Shown piece by piece: positions 53,040 to 61,785 of a stretch of 64,000 bases of DNA (positions are counted from its first letter, which is position 1; every line of letters begins with the position of its first letter). The notes below the pieces were generated by a model. It worked only from the letters and a program-made list of their open reading frames with translations. It made no database searches and had not been told where the DNA came from. A program made the translations under genes and the position numbers. The stretch comes from CAYQQQ01 sp964420125 (GTDB lineage: Bacteria > Actinomycetota > Acidimicrobiia > Acidimicrobiales > Microtrichaceae), in contig CAYQQQ010000022.1 in assembly GCA_964420125.1 (NCBI GenBank), forward strand, positions 1 to 64,000, given 5' to 3'.

Positions 53040-53090
53040 GCGGGCACCTCCAGGCATGCCCCACGTCATCTGCCGGGGCCGGCGGCGGCG

Positions 53091-54428
53091 TCAGTCCCCG
53101 TCGAGGCGGCGCACGGCGTCGGCCAGCTCCGTCGCCACCTTCCGGGCCAGGTCCTCCGACGCGGCCTCCACCATCACCCGCACCAGCGGTTCGGTGCCGG
53201 AGGGGCGCAGGAGCACCCTGCCCTCTCCCGCGAGCGCCTGCTCCGCAGCGGCGACCTCCGCTGCCAACCGCTCGGCGACGGTCGGTCGGGGGGAGCCGAC
53301 ACGGACGTTCACCAGCACCTGGGGAAGCCGCACCATGGCGGAAGCCAGCTCCTCCAGCGGGCGCCCGGAGCGAGCGAGGAGGTCGAGCACGACCACGGCG
53401 CTGAGCAGGCCGTCACCGGTGGTGCTGAGGTCGCGGAAGATCAGGTGGCCCGACTGCTCGCCGCCGAGGCACAGCCCCCGATCCTCGAGCGCCTCCAGCA
53501 CGTAGCGGTCACCGACCTTGGTGACCACGACCTCGATGCCCGCAGCCTCCATGGCTCGGAGGAAGCCGAGGTTCGACATGACGGTGACCGCCACGGCGTC
53601 GTGGCGCAGCGCACCGCGGCGCTGCAGGTCGAGCGCGCACATGGCCAGCAGCTGATCGCCGTCCACCACGCTCCCGAGGCGGTCGACCGCCTGCAGGCGG
53701 TCGGCGTCGCCGTCGAAGGCCACGCCGAGGTCGGCCCCCAGCGCCACCACGGCGGCACTCAGGTGCTCGGGGTGGGTGGAGCCGCAGTCCAGGTTGATGT
53801 TGATGCCGTCCGGCTCGGCAGCGATCACGCTCACCTGCGCTCCGAGCCGGCGCAGCACCATGGGGCCGATCTCGGAGTTGGAGCCGTTGGCCGCGTCGAC
53901 CACGACGTGGAGGCCGTCGAGTAGGCGACCCTCGATCGCGTCGCACACCGACGTCGCGTAGGCCTCGACCGCCTCGGGACAGGACCTGACGGCCCCCACG
54001 GCGACGCCGGTCGGTCCCGGGTGGGCGGTGCCGTCGAGCAGGACGTCGAGCTCCGCTTCGACGCGCCGCTGCGCGTCGTCGTCGAGCTTGCGCCCCCCGG
54101 GCGCGAACAGCTTCACGCCGTTGTCGGCGAAGGGGTTGTGGGAGGCCGAGATCATCACCCCGGCGCTCGACGCGTCGGAGACGACGGCATGGGCCACCGC
54201 AGGAGTCGGAACGACCTCCATGGAGAGCGCATCCGCACCCTCCGCGCAGATGCCGGCGACCACTGCGGCTGCCAGCAGCTCCCCTGATCGGCGCGTGTCG
54301 CGCCCGACGTACACCCGGGGCGCGCCGAACACCCGGACGGAGGCCCGGCCCAGCGCGAGCGCCAGCTCCGCGGTGATCTGCTGGTTCGCCACCCCACGCA
54401 CCCCGTCGGTGCCGAAGCTGACGTGCAT
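53091..54428 (-). CDS. glmM: Phosphoglucosamine mutase
   Basis: A 445-aa enzyme that converts glucosamine-6-phosphate to glucosamine-1-phosphate. FGTDGVRGVANQQITAELAL opens the protein, the phosphoserine loop is VMISASHNPFADNG, the metal loop is FDGDADRLQAVD and the sugar-phosphate loop LLRPSGTEPLVRVMVEA. All catalytic residues are present. It follows rpsI by 14 bp without a visible ribosome binding site. Confidence 0.98.
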   Translation of the reverse strand: MHVSFGTDGVRGVANQQITAELALALGRASVRVFGAPRVYVGRDTRRSGELLAAAVVAGICAEGADALSMEVVPTPAVAHAVVSDASSAGVMISASHNPFADNGVKLFAPGGRKLDDDAQRRVEAELDVLLDGTAHPGPTGVAVGAVRSCPEAVEAYATSVCDAIEGRLLDGLHVVVDAANGSNSEIGPMVLRRLGAQVSVIAAEPDGININLDCGSTHPEHLSAAVVALGADLGVAFDGDADRLQAVDRLGSVVDGDQLLAMCALDLQRRGALRHDAVAVTVMSNLGFLRAMEAAGIEVVVTKVGDRYVLEALEDRGLCLGGEQSGHLIFRDLSTTGDGLLSAVVVLDLLARSGRPLEELASAMVRLPQVLVNVRVGSPRPTVAERLAAEVAAAEQALAGEGRVLLRPSGTEPLVRVMVEAASEDLARKVATELADAVRRLDGD

Positions 54429-54442
54429 GGCCGGCGGAGGGT

Positions 54443-54835
54443 TCAGCGCTTCGAGTACTGCGGAGCCTTGCGGGCCTTCTTGAGCCCGTACTTCTTGGAC
54501 TCCTTCTCGCGAGCGTCACGCGTGAGGAACCCGGCCTTCTTGAGCGTGGCGCGCAGCTCGGGATCCACCTCGATGAGGCTCCTGGCGATGCCGAGGCGAA
54601 CCGCTCCGGCCTGCCCGCTGGTGCCGCCGCCCCGCAACGTCGCGTCGACGTCGTAGGTCTCGGCGGTCTCGGTGAGGCGGAGCGGCTCGGAGAGGATCAT
54701 CCGGTGCGTCGCGTTGGGGAAGAAGTCCTCCACGTCACGGCCGTTGATGGTGATCTTGCCGGCACCGGGACGGAGCCGGACGCGGGCGACGGCCCGCTTT
54801 CGACGGCCGGTGGTCTGGGTGAGCGGATGCGGCAT
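54443..54835 (-). CDS. rpsI: 30S ribosomal protein S9
   Basis: A 130-aa ribosomal protein. TTGRRKRAVARVRLRPG near the start and the C-terminal KKARKAPQYSKR, which reaches the P-site tRNA, are diagnostic. ATG 54835 gives the normal length; the frame continues upstream but without homology. It is downstream of rplM, the usual pair. Confidence 0.98.
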   Translation of the reverse strand: MPHPLTQTTGRRKRAVARVRLRPGAGKITINGRDVEDFFPNATHRMILSEPLRLTETAETYDVDATLRGGGTSGQAGAVRLGIARSLIEVDPELRATLKKAGFLTRDAREKESKKYGLKKARKAPQYSKR

Positions 54836-54869
54836 GGGTGTGGGATCTCCGTGACGGCGCAGGGCGGAC

Positions 54870-55337
54870 TCAGGTGCGTGCCCGGGCAGCCGAAAGGTCG
54901 AGGACCTCGGGCTTCTGGGCGGCATGGGGATGGTCGGGGCCGGCGTAGACCTTCAGCTTGCGCAGCATCTGGCGACCCAGGCGGTTCTTGGGCAACATGC
55001 CCCGCACGGTGCGACGCACCGCGTCGGCAGGGGCACGGTCGAGGAAGTGGGCGTAGGTCTCGGTGGACAGGCCGCCGGGGTACCCGGAGTGCCGGTGGAT
55101 CAGCTTGGACTCGGCCTTGTTGCTGGTCAGCACGACCTTGTCGGCGTTGACGATGATCACGTGGTCGCCGGTGTCCATGTGAGGGGTGAAGATCGGCTTG
55201 TGCTTGCCCCGCAGCACGCGGGCCACCTCGGTGGCCATGCGGCCGAGGGTGAGGCCCTCGGCGTCCACGACGTACCACGCGCGCTCGATCTCTGCAGCTC
55301 TCGGGGTGTAGGTGCGCACTGCGCTCACTCTGCTCAC
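54870..55337 (-). CDS. rplM: 50S ribosomal protein L13
   Basis: A 155-aa ribosomal protein with RTYTPRAAEIERAWYVVDA, GDHVIIVNADKVVLT and RGMLPKNRLGRQMLRKLKVYAG. Three in-frame GTGs (55337, 55328, 55319) compete; AGGAAG lies about 10 nt before the one at 55328, so the true start may be VSAVRTYTP. The longest is given. It precedes rpsI. Confidence 0.97.
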   Translation of the reverse strand: MSRVSAVRTYTPRAAEIERAWYVVDAEGLTLGRMATEVARVLRGKHKPIFTPHMDTGDHVIIVNADKVVLTSNKAESKLIHRHSGYPGGLSTETYAHFLDRAPADAVRRTVRGMLPKNRLGRQMLRKLKVYAGPDHPHAAQKPEVLDLSAARART

Positions 55338-55450
55338 TCTTCCTGTGTCCGCTCGCTGCCGGGCCCGGTGCCGCAGCGCTCGACGACCGGCATGATGGGC
55401 CGCACCGCTCCCGCCGCACGGTGGCGCGGGGGCCGGCAGGCCGACGAGTC

Positions 55451-55456
55451 AGCGTA
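55451..55456 (-). promoter_or_regulatory. -10 box TACGCT of rplM-rpsI
   Basis: TACGCT on the minus strand in the 123-bp truA-rplM spacer, with a leader of about 105-110 nt that is GC-rich and contains the palindrome CCGGGCCCGG. Leader-based control is possible but not assigned. Confidence 0.35.
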
Positions 55457-55460
55457 CCGG

Positions 55461-56240
55461 TCACCTCGGCGCTGCGGCAAGCTCACCCCCCTCGTAGCCC
55501 ACCGCCCACAGCGTCAGTCCCTCTGGCGGCGCCAGCTGACCGGCCACGGAGCGATCTCCCCCGCTCAGCGCCCGGGCGACCGTCGCCACGTCCCGCCGTC
55601 CCCGGCCGACGTCCACCAGCGTGCCGACGATGCTGCGGACCATCTGATGGCAGAAGGCGCGTGCTCGGATCTCCAGGGCCAGCCATCCGCCCCACTCGTC
55701 ATCGCGTTCGACCCAGCCCGCGTCGAGCACCTCCCGCACCAACGACACGGGGGCACCGTCGGACCCCTTGGGCCGGCGGCAGAACGCGGAGAAGTCGTGC
55801 TCTCCCACGAACAGCCCCGTGGCCTCGCGCATCGCCGTGAGCTCCAGATCCACCGGCAACCACCACGACCTTCGGGCCCGGGCCGGATCGGGCGAGGCGC
55901 CGAGGTGCACCTGGTAGCGGTAGCTGCGCCAGCGCGCCGAGAAGCGAGCGTGGAACCCAGGGGGCGCCGGCTCCACCGACCGCACCACGATCTCCGGCGC
56001 CAGCAGCGACAGCAGCGACCGACGCAGCCGCTGCGGATCCGGATCGAGCGCCTCGGGGAGGTCGAAGGACACCACCTGGCCCTGCGCGTGCACGCCGGCG
56101 TCGGTGCGTCCGGCGACCGCCAGCTCCGGACGCGTGCCGAGCACCTGCTCCAGCGCACGTCGCAGCTCCTCGCCCACGGTGCGGACCCCGACGTTGGGGG
56201 CGAACCCCCGGAAGGCGGTGCCGTCGTAGGCGAGCAGCAT
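55461..56240 (-). CDS. truA: tRNA pseudouridine(38-40) synthase
   Basis: A 259-aa enzyme that modifies the anticodon stem-loop. It opens LLAYDGTAFRGFAPN, has the catalytic Asp in AVAGRTDAGVHAQGQVV and the C-terminal RARAFCHQMVRSIVGTLVDVG. ATG 56240 is the only plausible start. It is 38 bp downstream of rplQ, as in many actinobacteria. Confidence 0.97.
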   Translation of the reverse strand: MLLAYDGTAFRGFAPNVGVRTVGEELRRALEQVLGTRPELAVAGRTDAGVHAQGQVVSFDLPEALDPDPQRLRRSLLSLLAPEIVVRSVEPAPPGFHARFSARWRSYRYQVHLGASPDPARARRSWWLPVDLELTAMREATGLFVGEHDFSAFCRRPKGSDGAPVSLVREVLDAGWVERDDEWGGWLALEIRARAFCHQMVRSIVGTLVDVGRGRRDVATVARALSGGDRSVAGQLAPPEGLTLWAVGYEGGELAAAPR

Positions 56241-56278
56241 CCGCCACCGCCGGGAGCCCGACGGAGCCGCCTGGTCGG

Positions 56279-56635
56279 TCAGACCAGCTCCAGCTTGGCC
56301 ATGGGGGCGTTGTCGCCGTCACGGGTGCCGAGCTTGAGGATGCGGGTGTAGCCGCCGGGTCGATCTGCGTAGCGGGGACCGACCTCGTCCATCAGCTTGG
56401 CGGCGATCTCCTGATCCCCCAGGTACGCCAGGATCTGGCGGTGGTTGTGGAGGCCGCCCTTGCGCGCCTTGGTGATCATCTTCTCGGCGATCGGCCGGAC
56501 CGCCTTCGCCTTGGCCTCGGTGGTGACGATGCCGGTGGGCGAGGCGATCAGCGAGCTGACCAGGTTCGCCATCAACAGGCGCTGGTGCTTGCTGTTGCCG
56601 CCGAAGCGGCGGCCCTTCTTGGGGGTGGCAGGCAT
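56279..56635 (-). CDS. rplQ: 50S ribosomal protein L17
   Basis: A 118-aa ribosomal protein; RRFGGNSKHQRLLMANLVSSL, VTTEAKAKAVRPIAEKMIT and YTRILKLGTRDGDNAPMAKLEL are characteristic. It is the last gene of the alpha operon after rpoA. Confidence 0.98.
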   Translation of the reverse strand: MPATPKKGRRFGGNSKHQRLLMANLVSSLIASPTGIVTTEAKAKAVRPIAEKMITKARKGGLHNHRQILAYLGDQEIAAKLMDEVGPRYADRPGGYTRILKLGTRDGDNAPMAKLELV

Positions 56636-56674
56636 GGGTCGTCTCTATCCTCTGCTGGTCTTCTCTGGTCGCGC

Positions 56675-57610
56675 TCAGTCGCGCCCACTCAGCGACAGGC
56701 CGCGGGCGTCGAGCTTCTCGATGACCTCGTCGAGGGACTTCTGGCCGAAGTTGGTGATGGCGAGGAGGTCGTCCTCGCTCTTGGTGAGCAGCTCCCCGAC
56801 CGTGTTCACCTGTGCCCGCTTGAGGCAGTTCCGCGGCCGCTCGGAGAGGTCGAGGTCCTCGATGGAGAGCTCGAGGTCAGGCGAGCTCGCCACCGCGCTG
56901 GCCGCCTCGCTGAGCTGCAGCCCCTCGGGCTCCTCGCTCATGTTCTCCACCAGCTCCACCAGGGCGCGCAGGGTGGCGCCGGCAGAGCCGAGGGCGTCGC
57001 GCGGGGTGATGGAGCCGTCGGTCTCGACCTCGAGCACCAGCCGGTCGAAGTTGGTGGACTGCTCCACACGGGTCGGTTCCACGTTGAACGACACTCGGCG
57101 CACCGGAGCGAAGATGGCGTCGATCGGGATCACGCCGATGGTGGAGGTGCTGCGCCCGCCCGAGCCCAGGTACCCCTTGCCGCGGTCGACGGTGAGGTCG
57201 ACGGCGAGCCGTCCCTTGGCGTTGACCGTGGCCACGTGCAGCTCGGGGTTCAGGACCTCCACGTCGGAGGTGAGCTGGATGTCCGCTGCGGTGATGTCGG
57301 CCGGACCGCTCACGTCCAGGCGGAGGGTGACCGGCGCGTCGAGCTCGGAGGTGAGCACGACGTCCTTGAGGTTCAAGATGATGTCGGTCACGTCCTCGAC
57401 GACGCCCTCGATGGTGTCGAACTCGTGGAGGGCCTCATCGAAGCGAACCTCGGTGATGGCGGTGCCGGGGATCGACGACAGCAGGGTGCGGCGCAGCGAG
57501 TTGCCGAGCGTGTAGCCGAAGCCGGGCTCGAGCGGGGAGATGGCGAAGCGCTGCTGGTTGTCGACCTCCTCGTCGATGGCTTCGACGGTGGGACGCTGGA
57601 TGACGAGCAT
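56675..57610 (-). CDS. rpoA: RNA polymerase alpha subunit
   Basis: A 311-aa subunit. The N-terminal assembly domain has FAISPLEPGFGYTLGNSLRR and LLSSIPGTAITEVRFDEALHE; the C-terminal domain that contacts UP elements and activators has LDLSERPRNCLKRAQVNTVG and LLAITNFGQKSLDEV. Length is normal for actinobacteria. Confidence 0.99.
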   Translation of the reverse strand: MLVIQRPTVEAIDEEVDNQQRFAISPLEPGFGYTLGNSLRRTLLSSIPGTAITEVRFDEALHEFDTIEGVVEDVTDIILNLKDVVLTSELDAPVTLRLDVSGPADITAADIQLTSDVEVLNPELHVATVNAKGRLAVDLTVDRGKGYLGSGGRSTSTIGVIPIDAIFAPVRRVSFNVEPTRVEQSTNFDRLVLEVETDGSITPRDALGSAGATLRALVELVENMSEEPEGLQLSEAASAVASSPDLELSIEDLDLSERPRNCLKRAQVNTVGELLTKSEDDLLAITNFGQKSLDEVIEKLDARGLSLSGRD

Positions 57611-57644
57611 GGGTGGCTACCTCGGGTGGCGGATGGGGCGAGGG

Positions 57645-58262
57645 TTACTTCGAGTAGAGCTCGACGATGAGGTGCTCCTTGACGGGCACGTCGATGTGCT
57701 CGCGCACGGGAAGCTCGCGGACGGTCATCTCCTGACCGCCGTCGGCGGAGTCGAGCCAGGGTGGGGGCGTGCGACCGTAGTGCTCCAGGTTCCACTGCAC
57801 GACGACCATCTGACGCGACTTGTCACGCAGACGGACCACGTCGCCCTTGCGGACCCTGAAGCTCGGCACGTTCACCCGGCGGCCGTTGACCTCCACGTGG
57901 CCGTGGCTGACGAACTGGCGCGCCTGGGGGCGGGTCGCCGCCCAGCCCGCCCGGTACACGACGTTGTCGAGGCGCAGCTCGCAGTAGCGCAGCAGGTTCT
58001 CACCGGTGACACCCTGGCGACGGTTGGCCTCGGCGTAGAGGTTGCGGAACTGCTTCTCGGAGATCCCGTAGGTGAAGCGGGCCTTCTGCTTCTCCTGGAG
58101 CTGCAGCAGGTACTCGCTCACGTTGCCCCGCCGGCGTGTGCGACCGTGGTCACCCGGCGGGTAGGGGCGCTTCTCCATGGCGACGTTCTCGCCCTTGGTC
58201 CCCCAGATGTTGGTGCCGAGCCGGCGGGAGACGCGGGCCTTCGGTCCGGTGTATCGAGCCAT
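57645..58262 (-). CDS. rpsD: 30S ribosomal protein S4
   Basis: A 205-aa primary 16S rRNA-binding protein. MARYTGPKARVSRRLGTN at the start lacks the zinc cysteines (C-minus form). The S4 domain is in LRLDNVVYRAGWAATRPQAR and VSHGHVEVNGRRVNVPSFRV. It is between rpsK and rpoA. Confidence 0.98.
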   Translation of the reverse strand: MARYTGPKARVSRRLGTNIWGTKGENVAMEKRPYPPGDHGRTRRRGNVSEYLLQLQEKQKARFTYGISEKQFRNLYAEANRRQGVTGENLLRYCELRLDNVVYRAGWAATRPQARQFVSHGHVEVNGRRVNVPSFRVRKGDVVRLRDKSRQMVVVQWNLEHYGRTPPPWLDSADGGQEMTVRELPVREHIDVPVKEHLIVELYSK

Positions 58263-58266
58263 CGAA

Positions 58267-58665
58267 CTACATCCTCCGCCGCTTGGGGGGCCGGCAGCCG
58301 TTGTGAGGGACCGGCGTGACGTCCTTGATGCCGGTGACCTCGATCCCGACGTTCTGGATCGAGCGGATGGCGGTCTCGCGACCCGATCCCGGACCCTTCA
58401 CCACCACGTCGACCTTGCGAACTCCGTGCTCCATCGCCTTGCGGGCCGCCTGCTCCGCAGCGAGCTGAGCGGCGAACGGAGTCGACTTGCGCGACCCCTT
58501 GAACCCGGCGTTGCCGGCCGAGGCCCACGACAGCACGTTGCCGTCGAGGTCGGTGATGGAGACGATCGTGTTGTTGAACGAGCTCTTGATGTGGGCCACC
58601 CCGTGGGTGACGTTCTTGCGTTCTTTGCGGCGGGGACGACGCCCGCCTGCGGGTGGTTTGGCCAT
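58267..58665 (-). CDS. rpsK: 30S ribosomal protein S11
   Basis: A 132-aa ribosomal protein with HIKSSFNNTIVSITDLDGNVL, GFKGSRKSTPFAAQLAAE and the C-terminal DVTPVPHNGCRPPKRRRM. The ATG overlaps the TAA of rpsM by one base (TAATG). Confidence 0.98.
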   Translation of the reverse strand: MAKPPAGGRRPRRKERKNVTHGVAHIKSSFNNTIVSITDLDGNVLSWASAGNAGFKGSRKSTPFAAQLAAEQAARKAMEHGVRKVDVVVKGPGSGRETAIRSIQNVGIEVTGIKDVTPVPHNGCRPPKRRRM

Positions 58666-59042
58666 TACTTGCGGACCTTCTTCTTGCCGGCGACGGTCTT
58701 CTTGGGACCCTTGCGGGTGCGGGCGTTGGTGTGGGTGCGCTGTCCCCGCACCGGGAGACCCCGGCGGTGGCGGAGGCCCTGGTAGCACCCGATCTCCATC
58801 TTGCGCTTGATGTTCTGGTTGACCTCACGGCGGAGGTCGCCTTCGACCTTGAAGTTCTCCTCCACGTAGGCCCGCAGCGCGGTGACCTCCGCGTCGGTGA
58901 GGTCCTTCACCCTGGTGGAGGGATCGACGCCGGCGGCCTCGCACACCCTCTTGGCCGAGGTGGGGCCGAGGCCGTAGATGTAGGTGAGCGAGATGACGAG
59001 GCGCTTCTCGCGGGGGATGTCGATGCCGGCAATGCGTGCCAT
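58665..59042 (-). CDS. rpsM: 30S ribosomal protein S13
   Basis: A 125-aa ribosomal protein: ARIAGIDIPREKRLVISLTY, GLGPTSAKRVCEAAG and the C-terminal RGQRTHTNARTRKGPKKTV. It lies between rpmJ and rpsK. Confidence 0.98.
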   Translation of the reverse strand: MARIAGIDIPREKRLVISLTYIYGLGPTSAKRVCEAAGVDPSTRVKDLTDAEVTALRAYVEENFKVEGDLRREVNQNIKRKMEIGCYQGLRHRRGLPVRGQRTHTNARTRKGPKKTVAGKKKVRK

Positions 59043-59079
59043 GGGCTGTCCTGTCGCCTTCTTCCCTGTCGTTCTTCGC

Positions 59080-59193
59080 TCAGCCCTGCCGCTGCTTGTG
59101 GCGGGGGTTGTCGCAGATCACCATCACGCGCCCGTGGCGGCGGATGACCCTGCACTTCTCGCACATCTTCTTGACGCTCGGTCGAACCTTCAT
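59080..59193 (-). CDS. rpmJ: 50S ribosomal protein L36
   Basis: A 37-aa protein, MKVRPSVKKMCEKCRVIRRH and then GRVMVICDNPRHKQRQG. It has the zinc-ribbon Cys11, Cys14, Cys27 and His32, so it is the zinc-binding form. It sits between infA and rpsM in the standard order. Confidence 0.97.
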   Translation of the reverse strand: MKVRPSVKKMCEKCRVIRRHGRVMVICDNPRHKQRQG

Positions 59194-59221
59194 CGTCTGC
59201 TCCCGGGCCGGTTCGGGCCCG

Positions 59222-59446
59222 TCACTTGTAGCGGTAGGTGATCCGACCTCGGGAGAGGTCGTATGGGGTGAGCTCCACCTGCACCTTGTCCCCGGGGAGG
59301 ATGCGGATGTAGTGCATCCGCATCTTGCCGGAGATGTGCGCCAGCACCTGGTGGCCGTTCTCGAGCTCGACGCGGAACATGGCGTTCGGCAGCGACTCCG
59401 TCACGGTGCCCTCCAGGACGATGGCATCTTCCTTGTGCTTGGGCAG
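59222..59446 (-). CDS. infA: Translation initiation factor IF-1 with a CTG start
   Basis: A 74-aa OB-fold factor that binds the A site during initiation. KEDAIVLEGTVTESLPNAMFRVELEN and the C-terminal DLSRGRITYRYK are diagnostic. In the conserved register the start codon is CTG at 59446 (then Pro-Lys-His-Lys-Glu-Asp), with a perfect AGGAGG 7 nt upstream at 59454-59459. No ATG, GTG or TTG lies at that point; the nearest in-frame upstream start (59536) would add 30 unrelated residues across the Shine-Dalgarno. A CTG start is therefore inferred and could mean tuned expression. Confidence 0.93.
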   Translation of the reverse strand: MPKHKEDAIVLEGTVTESLPNAMFRVELENGHQVLAHISGKMRMHYIRILPGDKVQVELTPYDLSRGRITYRYK

Positions 59447-59548
59447 AGCGTTTCCTCCTGTTCGGGCCCCGCCGACGGGGGGTGGGGACCACGACGAACC
59501 TTGCCGGCACGCGCGTGAAACCCGCAGGGGCAGCACGGCCGACGAGCC

Positions 59549-59577
59549 ATCTTAGAGGCAGGAGCGCCGGAGGGCAA
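59549..59577 (-). promoter_or_regulatory. infA operon promoter
   Basis: TTGCCC (-35, 59572-59577), 17 bp, TAAGAT (-10, 59549-59554) on the minus strand; the leader to the CTG is about 95 nt. It would drive infA-rpmJ-rpsM-rpsK-rpsD-rpoA-rplQ. Confidence 0.6.
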
Positions 59578-59626
59578 AGGAAGGCCCGGGGCGGGCTCCG
59601 ATCGCATCGTCGCCAGGCGCTGTGCG

Positions 59627-59640
59627 CCGGTCGCGACCGG
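59627..59640 (-). terminator. Palindrome directly after adk
   Basis: CCGGTCG/CGACCGG begins right after the adk stop codon, followed on the minus strand by GCGC-ACA-GCGC. It probably ends or attenuates the upstream spc transcript before the infA promoter. Confidence 0.4.
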
Positions 59641-60336
59641 TCAACGCTCGGCGAGCCTCGACTCGACCGCCGCGAGCACCCGGGCAGCCACCTCGACGGG
59701 ATCACCCACCCCGTCCACCGTCACGAGGAGCCCCTGGTCCGCGAACCACGCCAGCAGCGGGGCGGTCTGGGAGTTGTAGAGCGCCAGCCGCTCGCGCACC
59801 GCGGCCTCGGTGTCGTCGTCGCGCTGGACGACCCTGCCACCGCAGCGCTCGCACACACCGCTCACCGCCGAGGGATCGGTGGCGGTGTAGGTGGCACCGC
59901 AGTCCTCGCACACCCGGCGCGACGAGATCCGGTTCACCACCACGTCCTCGGGGACGTCGAGGTCGATGGCCCCGTCGATCCCGGAGTCGGCCACCATCGA
60001 CTGCAGCGCCTCGGCCTGGCCCGGCGTGCGCGGGAACCCGTCCAACAGCCAGCCGACGGCGGCATCCGGCTGCGAGAGCCGCTCCTGGACCAGCCCCAGC
60101 ATGATCTCGTCGGGCAGCAGCTGGCCGGCATCCATGTACTCCTTGGCCCGCCGGCCGAGCTCGGTGCCCTCCCGCACCGCGGCGCGCAGCATGTCGCCGG
60201 TGGAGATGTGGGGGATCTGGTAGTGGGCGGCCAACCGCTCCGCCTGGGTGCCCTTGCCCGCACCCTGGCGGCCGAACACGAGGAGCCGGACGCCCCGGCC
60301 GTCGTTTCCTTCGGCGTTTGCCGGGCGATCGCTCAT
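59641..60336 (-). CDS. adk: Adenylate kinase
   Basis: A 231-aa nucleotide kinase (AMP + ATP to 2 ADP). The P-loop is LLVFGRQGAGKGTQ, the AMP site is PHISTGDMLR and LLDGFPRTPGQAEAL, and the LID is the long form with a four-cysteine zinc site (CEDCG ... CERCGG). ATG 60336 is preceded by AGGAG at 8 nt; a GTG at 60354 is less likely. map, often between adk and infA, is absent here. Confidence 0.97.
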   Translation of the reverse strand: MSDRPANAEGNDGRGVRLLVFGRQGAGKGTQAERLAAHYQIPHISTGDMLRAAVREGTELGRRAKEYMDAGQLLPDEIMLGLVQERLSQPDAAVGWLLDGFPRTPGQAEALQSMVADSGIDGAIDLDVPEDVVVNRISSRRVCEDCGATYTATDPSAVSGVCERCGGRVVQRDDDTEAAVRERLALYNSQTAPLLAWFADQGLLVTVDGVGDPVEVAARVLAAVESRLAER

Positions 60337-60382
60337 CGCAGCCACTCCTCGCACCCGCGACGCGCAGCGCCGCGACGGCCCA

Positions 60383-61705
60383 TCACTTGGTCGACAGGAA
60401 GCCCTCGTAGTTGCGCATCATCAGCTGGCTGTCGACCTGCTTCATCGTCTCCAGGGCGACGCCCACGGCGATGAGCAGCGACGTGCCGCCGATGCTGTAC
60501 GCCGCGTTGTTGCCTCCCCCCACCAGCACCGACACCAGCACCGTCGGCAGGATCGCCAGCACGGCGATGAACAGGGCACCGGGCAGGGTGATCCGGTTGA
60601 GCACACGGGTGAGGTAGGCCTCGGTCTGGGGGCCCGGGCGGATGCCGGGGATGAAGCCGCCCTGCTTGCGGAGGTTGTCGGCCTGCTGGACGGGGTCGAA
60701 GGCGATGGCGGTGTAGAAGTAGGCGAAGCCCACGATGAACAACCCCAGGAACGTCAGGTACAGCGGGTTGGTGGAGTTGACCAGGTTGTCGTTGATCCAC
60801 TGCGACACCGAGGCCCCCCACCCCTCCGAGGGCAGGACCTGGGAGATCAGCACCGGCAGGTTCAGCACGGCGCTGGCGAAGATGATGGGGATCACGCCGG
60901 CCTGGTTCACCTTGAGCGGGATGTAGGTGCTCTGGCCGGCGTACTGCTTGCGGCCGACCACCCGCTTGGCGAACTGCACGGGGATGCGCCGCTGGCCCTG
61001 CTCGATGAACACGATGAACACCAGCAGGACCACGAAGAAGGCGATGAAGATGGCCAGCTTCATCGTGCCGTTCTCCGCGGCGTAGACCGACGAGAACGCG
61101 GCCGGCATGCCCGAGACGACCGAGCAGAAGATGATGAGGGACATGCCGTTGCCGATGCCCCGGTTGGTGATGAGCTCGCCCATCCACATCAGCAGCGCCG
61201 TGCCGGCGGTGAGGGTCGTCACGATGAGCATCACCCTGAGGGGGCTCCACACCGACACCAGCTTGATGGTCGAGTCGCCGGTGAGGCCGCCACCGCCGCT
61301 GTTGAACAGGAAGGTGAACCCGGTGGCCTGGAGGATGGCGATGCCGATGGTGACGTAGCGGGTCCACTGGGTGATCTTGCGCTGGCCGACCGCGCCCTGC
61401 TGCTGCCACTCCTGCAGCTTGGGGATCACCACCGTGAGGATCTGCATGATGATCGAGCTGGTGATGTACGGCATGATGCCCAGCGCGAAGAGGCTGAACT
61501 GGGTCAACGCGCTCCCGGCGAACAGCTGGAGGTAGGCCAGCACGCCTCCCTCCTTCGCCTGGTCCTCGATGGCCCGCACCGCGTTCTGGTCGACGCCAGG
61601 GACCGGCAGGTAGGACCCGAACCGGTAGATCAGCAGCATCGCAAGGGTGAACAGCACCTTGTTGCGAAGGTCCGGCACTTTGATGATGTTGCCGATTCGG
61701 GACAC
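60383..61705 (-). CDS. secY: Preprotein translocase subunit SecY
   Basis: A 440-aa ten-helix channel protein. Diagnostic segments are YRFGSYLPVPGVDQNAV, GIMPYITSSIIMQILTVV, the plug region and the cytosolic loop VYAAENGTMK, GQRRIPVQFAKRVVGRK and FIPGIRPGPQTEAYL. The start is GTG 61705 with GAGGAG at 7 nt. A 130-bp spacer after rplO carries its own -10 box. Confidence 0.98.
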   Translation of the reverse strand: MSRIGNIIKVPDLRNKVLFTLAMLLIYRFGSYLPVPGVDQNAVRAIEDQAKEGGVLAYLQLFAGSALTQFSLFALGIMPYITSSIIMQILTVVIPKLQEWQQQGAVGQRKITQWTRYVTIGIAILQATGFTFLFNSGGGGLTGDSTIKLVSVWSPLRVMLIVTTLTAGTALLMWMGELITNRGIGNGMSLIIFCSVVSGMPAAFSSVYAAENGTMKLAIFIAFFVVLLVFIVFIEQGQRRIPVQFAKRVVGRKQYAGQSTYIPLKVNQAGVIPIIFASAVLNLPVLISQVLPSEGWGASVSQWINDNLVNSTNPLYLTFLGLFIVGFAYFYTAIAFDPVQQADNLRKQGGFIPGIRPGPQTEAYLTRVLNRITLPGALFIAVLAILPTVLVSVLVGGGNNAAYSIGGTSLLIAVGVALETMKQVDSQLMMRNYEGFLSTK

Positions 61706-61785
61706 CGAGGCTCCTCAGAGGCTGGTGGGATGCTGTCCGGTCGAACCACGCTCCGGCGAGGGAGTGGGTCCGCCCGCGACCGCCG

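Noticed and set aside
52887..53090. glmS ribozyme upstream of glmS
   Set aside because: The spacer has a hairpin but none of the conserved glmS ribozyme core that I know; the ribozyme is also mainly found in Firmicutes.
59447..59536. An N-terminally extended IF-1 starting at 59536
   Set aside because: The 30 added residues have no IF-1 homology and the frame runs across the AGGAGG sequence that fits the CTG start.
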